A stretch of DNA of 20,521 bases from Plakobranchus ocellatus (Eukaryota; Mollusca; Gastropoda; Plakobranchidae): positions 596,986-617,506 of the forward strand of contig BLXT01002349.1 of assembly GCA_019648995.1 (NCBI GenBank). Reading direction: 5' to 3'. A model generated the notes under the pieces. It did not search any database. It saw only the letters and a list, made by a program, of their open reading frames with translations, and had not been told where the DNA came from. Shown piece by piece: positions 19,160 through 20,521 of this stretch. Numbering within the stretch: the first letter of the stretch is position 1; every line of letters begins with the position of its first letter. The position numbers and the translations under genes are program-made.

Positions 19160-19933
19160 CTGTAATCAAGTTTGCACAAAGATGAATGAGATTCACACTG
19201 TTATTTTTTATATGGTGAAAGCTTCAATTTAGGGAAAGATATTTCTAAATCTCTTAAAAGTTTCAGATATTTTTCAGCTCAAGAAATAATAACTATGTTG
19301 AATAACTAGAGAAAGCTTACAGGCTTTCCTCTCTTGAAATCTCAAAGTTGTTTCTTGTTCAACTTAATAAAGTGTGTTGTGCCAAAAAAAAACCAAAAAA
19401 AAAAACCAATCAAACCTTGAGAACAGTCTTAATGAGTCTGGTGATCCATACAATTCAACAAAAAAAGGAATAGTTAGTTTTTATGTGTCCGTCTTGACTC
19501 ACAGCCCCAGGGTCAGTCTTTCTTACTGAACTGTCTCTCTCATTCTTTATAAAAATAAAGCATTCAGGAATATGAGGTCAGACTTTATTTATCCTAGCGA
19601 TAGGGAAAATAGGGTTAGCCAAGTTTTCATTCTCTTTTAGAATCCTCTTTTTGAAAATGAAAAATAATGAACAGAATTAACATAGCTCTATCCAATTTAA
19701 TTAAAAATATTACAGACAGAAAACTGGGCTGTTTCAATGATTTTTAAAGTAATGTAAAGTAGGGCATCCAAATACTCCAACTGGTCTTGAGACAAAAGCT
19801 CCTTCCATGCAAGGCATTTCTAAAACACTATGGGTATTAACAAACCACTCCACTTTTTTTAAAAACTGATAGTCGACTTTTCAAATACTAGGGTTGATTT
19901 CCCAGAACACATTCTTTAACATTAGACACTGAC
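19160..19933 (-). other. Sfmbt: Sfmbt intron (774 bp)
   Basis: Donor GTCAGT at 19933-19928; acceptor ATTACAG ending at 19160. AT-rich, with an A-rich stretch at 19383-19406. No other feature is visible. Confidence 0.85.
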
Positions 19934-20109
19934 TGTATTTGGTTTTGGTGAGCTGGTCGCAGTGTTCTGGACACTCTTCTGCAATGTAGTGAGGACTGAT
20001 GAGATTTGGGCAACACTGCAGCTTTAGGCACACATGTCGACAAAACTCTTCCAGCTGATTTGCATTACGACAAATCTCAACCACAGCTCGGTAACTCTTG
20101 CCTTTGTAC
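19934..20109 (-). CDS. Sfmbt: Sfmbt exon: C-terminal part of SLED domain
   Basis: An exon of 176 bases: one base completing a split codon (probably Arg, AG|G), 58 codons, and one base left over (A). It reads [20 protein letters not shown], then [20 protein letters not shown] within a Cys-rich stretch, and ends DQLTKTKY. KGKxYRA, FCRxVCxKLxCCPNL and CPExCxxxTKTKY are characteristic of the SLED (Scm-like embedded) region of SFMBT1/2. In the related SCML2 this fold binds DNA; the same role here is inferred. The acceptor is TTTTGGTAG; extending upstream in frame would add FG before the R without family support. Confidence 0.93.
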
Positions 20110-20521
20110 CTACCAAAATAGATAAGGCACGCTGTCAAACATTAAATGAGTAAATAATTACAAGTTTTCTGAGCCTTCTCACAGTGATTTCAAATCTTAC
20201 AATTTGCAATCCAGTGCAAACATCTAAAGTTAACATATGGAAATTTTTTTCACCTCATATACATTTTCCAATATTTGTTTCTTAAAATACTTTTCAGTAC
20301 TTTCTTTGACCCTTTGCAAGCAACAACATTTTCAAATTTTTTTTCTTAATTTTTAAATAAATTTTCTTGGTTAAAAAGTCAGAATGTCAACTTTTGTGAA
20401 ATACAACCGTCTCGGTCACAAGACATGATGACATCTATGTTTAACCCTTTAAGGTTTATAATAATATGGCAGCCATTTTGTTTCTAGGGTTCAGCTTCCT
20501 GCCAACAAGTGATCCCTGGTT
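20110..20521 (-). other. Sfmbt: Sfmbt intron upstream of the SLED exon (partial)
   Basis: No segment encodes the N-terminal SLED or MBT motifs, so the donor lies beyond the right edge. The sequence is AT-rich. Confidence 0.7.

Larger units (their letters stand above)
11597..20521 (-). other. Sfmbt: Sfmbt gene, 3' part (five exons; 5' part outside window)
   Basis: Minus-strand gene model: exons 20109..19934, 19159..18978, 14730..14449, 12544..12245 and 11737..11597. Junction phases are 1/2, then 0, 0, 0, and all introns are GT-AG. Together they encode the C-terminal ~360 residues of a Scm-like MBT-domain protein: end of the SLED domain, basic nuclear linker, Ser-rich linker, SAM domain, stop. 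From family knowledge, Sfmbt binds methylated histone tails through its MBT repeats. In flies it forms PhoRC with Pho and recruits Polycomb complexes through a SAM-SAM contact with Scm; vertebrate SFMBT1/2 are repressors. The MBT repeats must lie to the right of 20521. Internal exons absent from this model cannot be excluded, because several junctions are phase 0. Confidence 0.88.

Overview
This is AT-rich animal nuclear DNA. Coding sequence occurs only as short exons with GT/AG borders, separated by long introns and non-coding DNA. There is no sign of prokaryotic organisation. The only gene I can name is Sfmbt (Scm-like with four MBT domains), a chromatin-binding Polycomb-group protein, read on the minus strand. 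The lineage is not fixed by the sequence. An invertebrate, perhaps a mollusc, is my inference from the base composition, the A/T runs and the CTAGATCTAG-type motifs.

Sfmbt occupies the right half. Five minus-strand exons join in frame to give the C-terminal ~360 residues: the end of the SLED domain (20109..19934), a basic nuclear linker with an AT-hook-like motif (19159..18978), a basic linker exon (14730..14449), a Ser-rich stretch plus the first half of the SAM domain (12544..12245), and the second half of SAM with the stop codon (11737..11597). The MBT repeats and the rest of the N-terminus lie beyond the right edge. All four junctions keep the frame and restore family motifs, including a threonine codon split 1+2.

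At the left edge a short plus-strand terminal exon (1566..1637) probably ends a second, unidentified gene that points towards Sfmbt. The ~10 kb between the two stop codons holds no exon I can recognise. It probably contains the 3' UTRs of both genes, simple repeats, a 20-bp perfect inverted-repeat hairpin (6940..6990), and an acidic ORF that may be a transposon relic (9461..9673).

Two non-autonomous transposon-like insertions can be delimited from the sequence. One (483..1271) has perfect 16-bp terminal inverted repeats and an exact 7-bp flanking direct repeat. The other (12877..13689) begins CAGTGG and ends as the complement of CAGTAG. It sits in Sfmbt intron DNA in the middle of a 68-bp minisatellite, and removing it with one 2-bp TA duplication restores the 68-bp period exactly. 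I found no CRISPR array, rRNA, recognisable tRNA or intact transposase gene.
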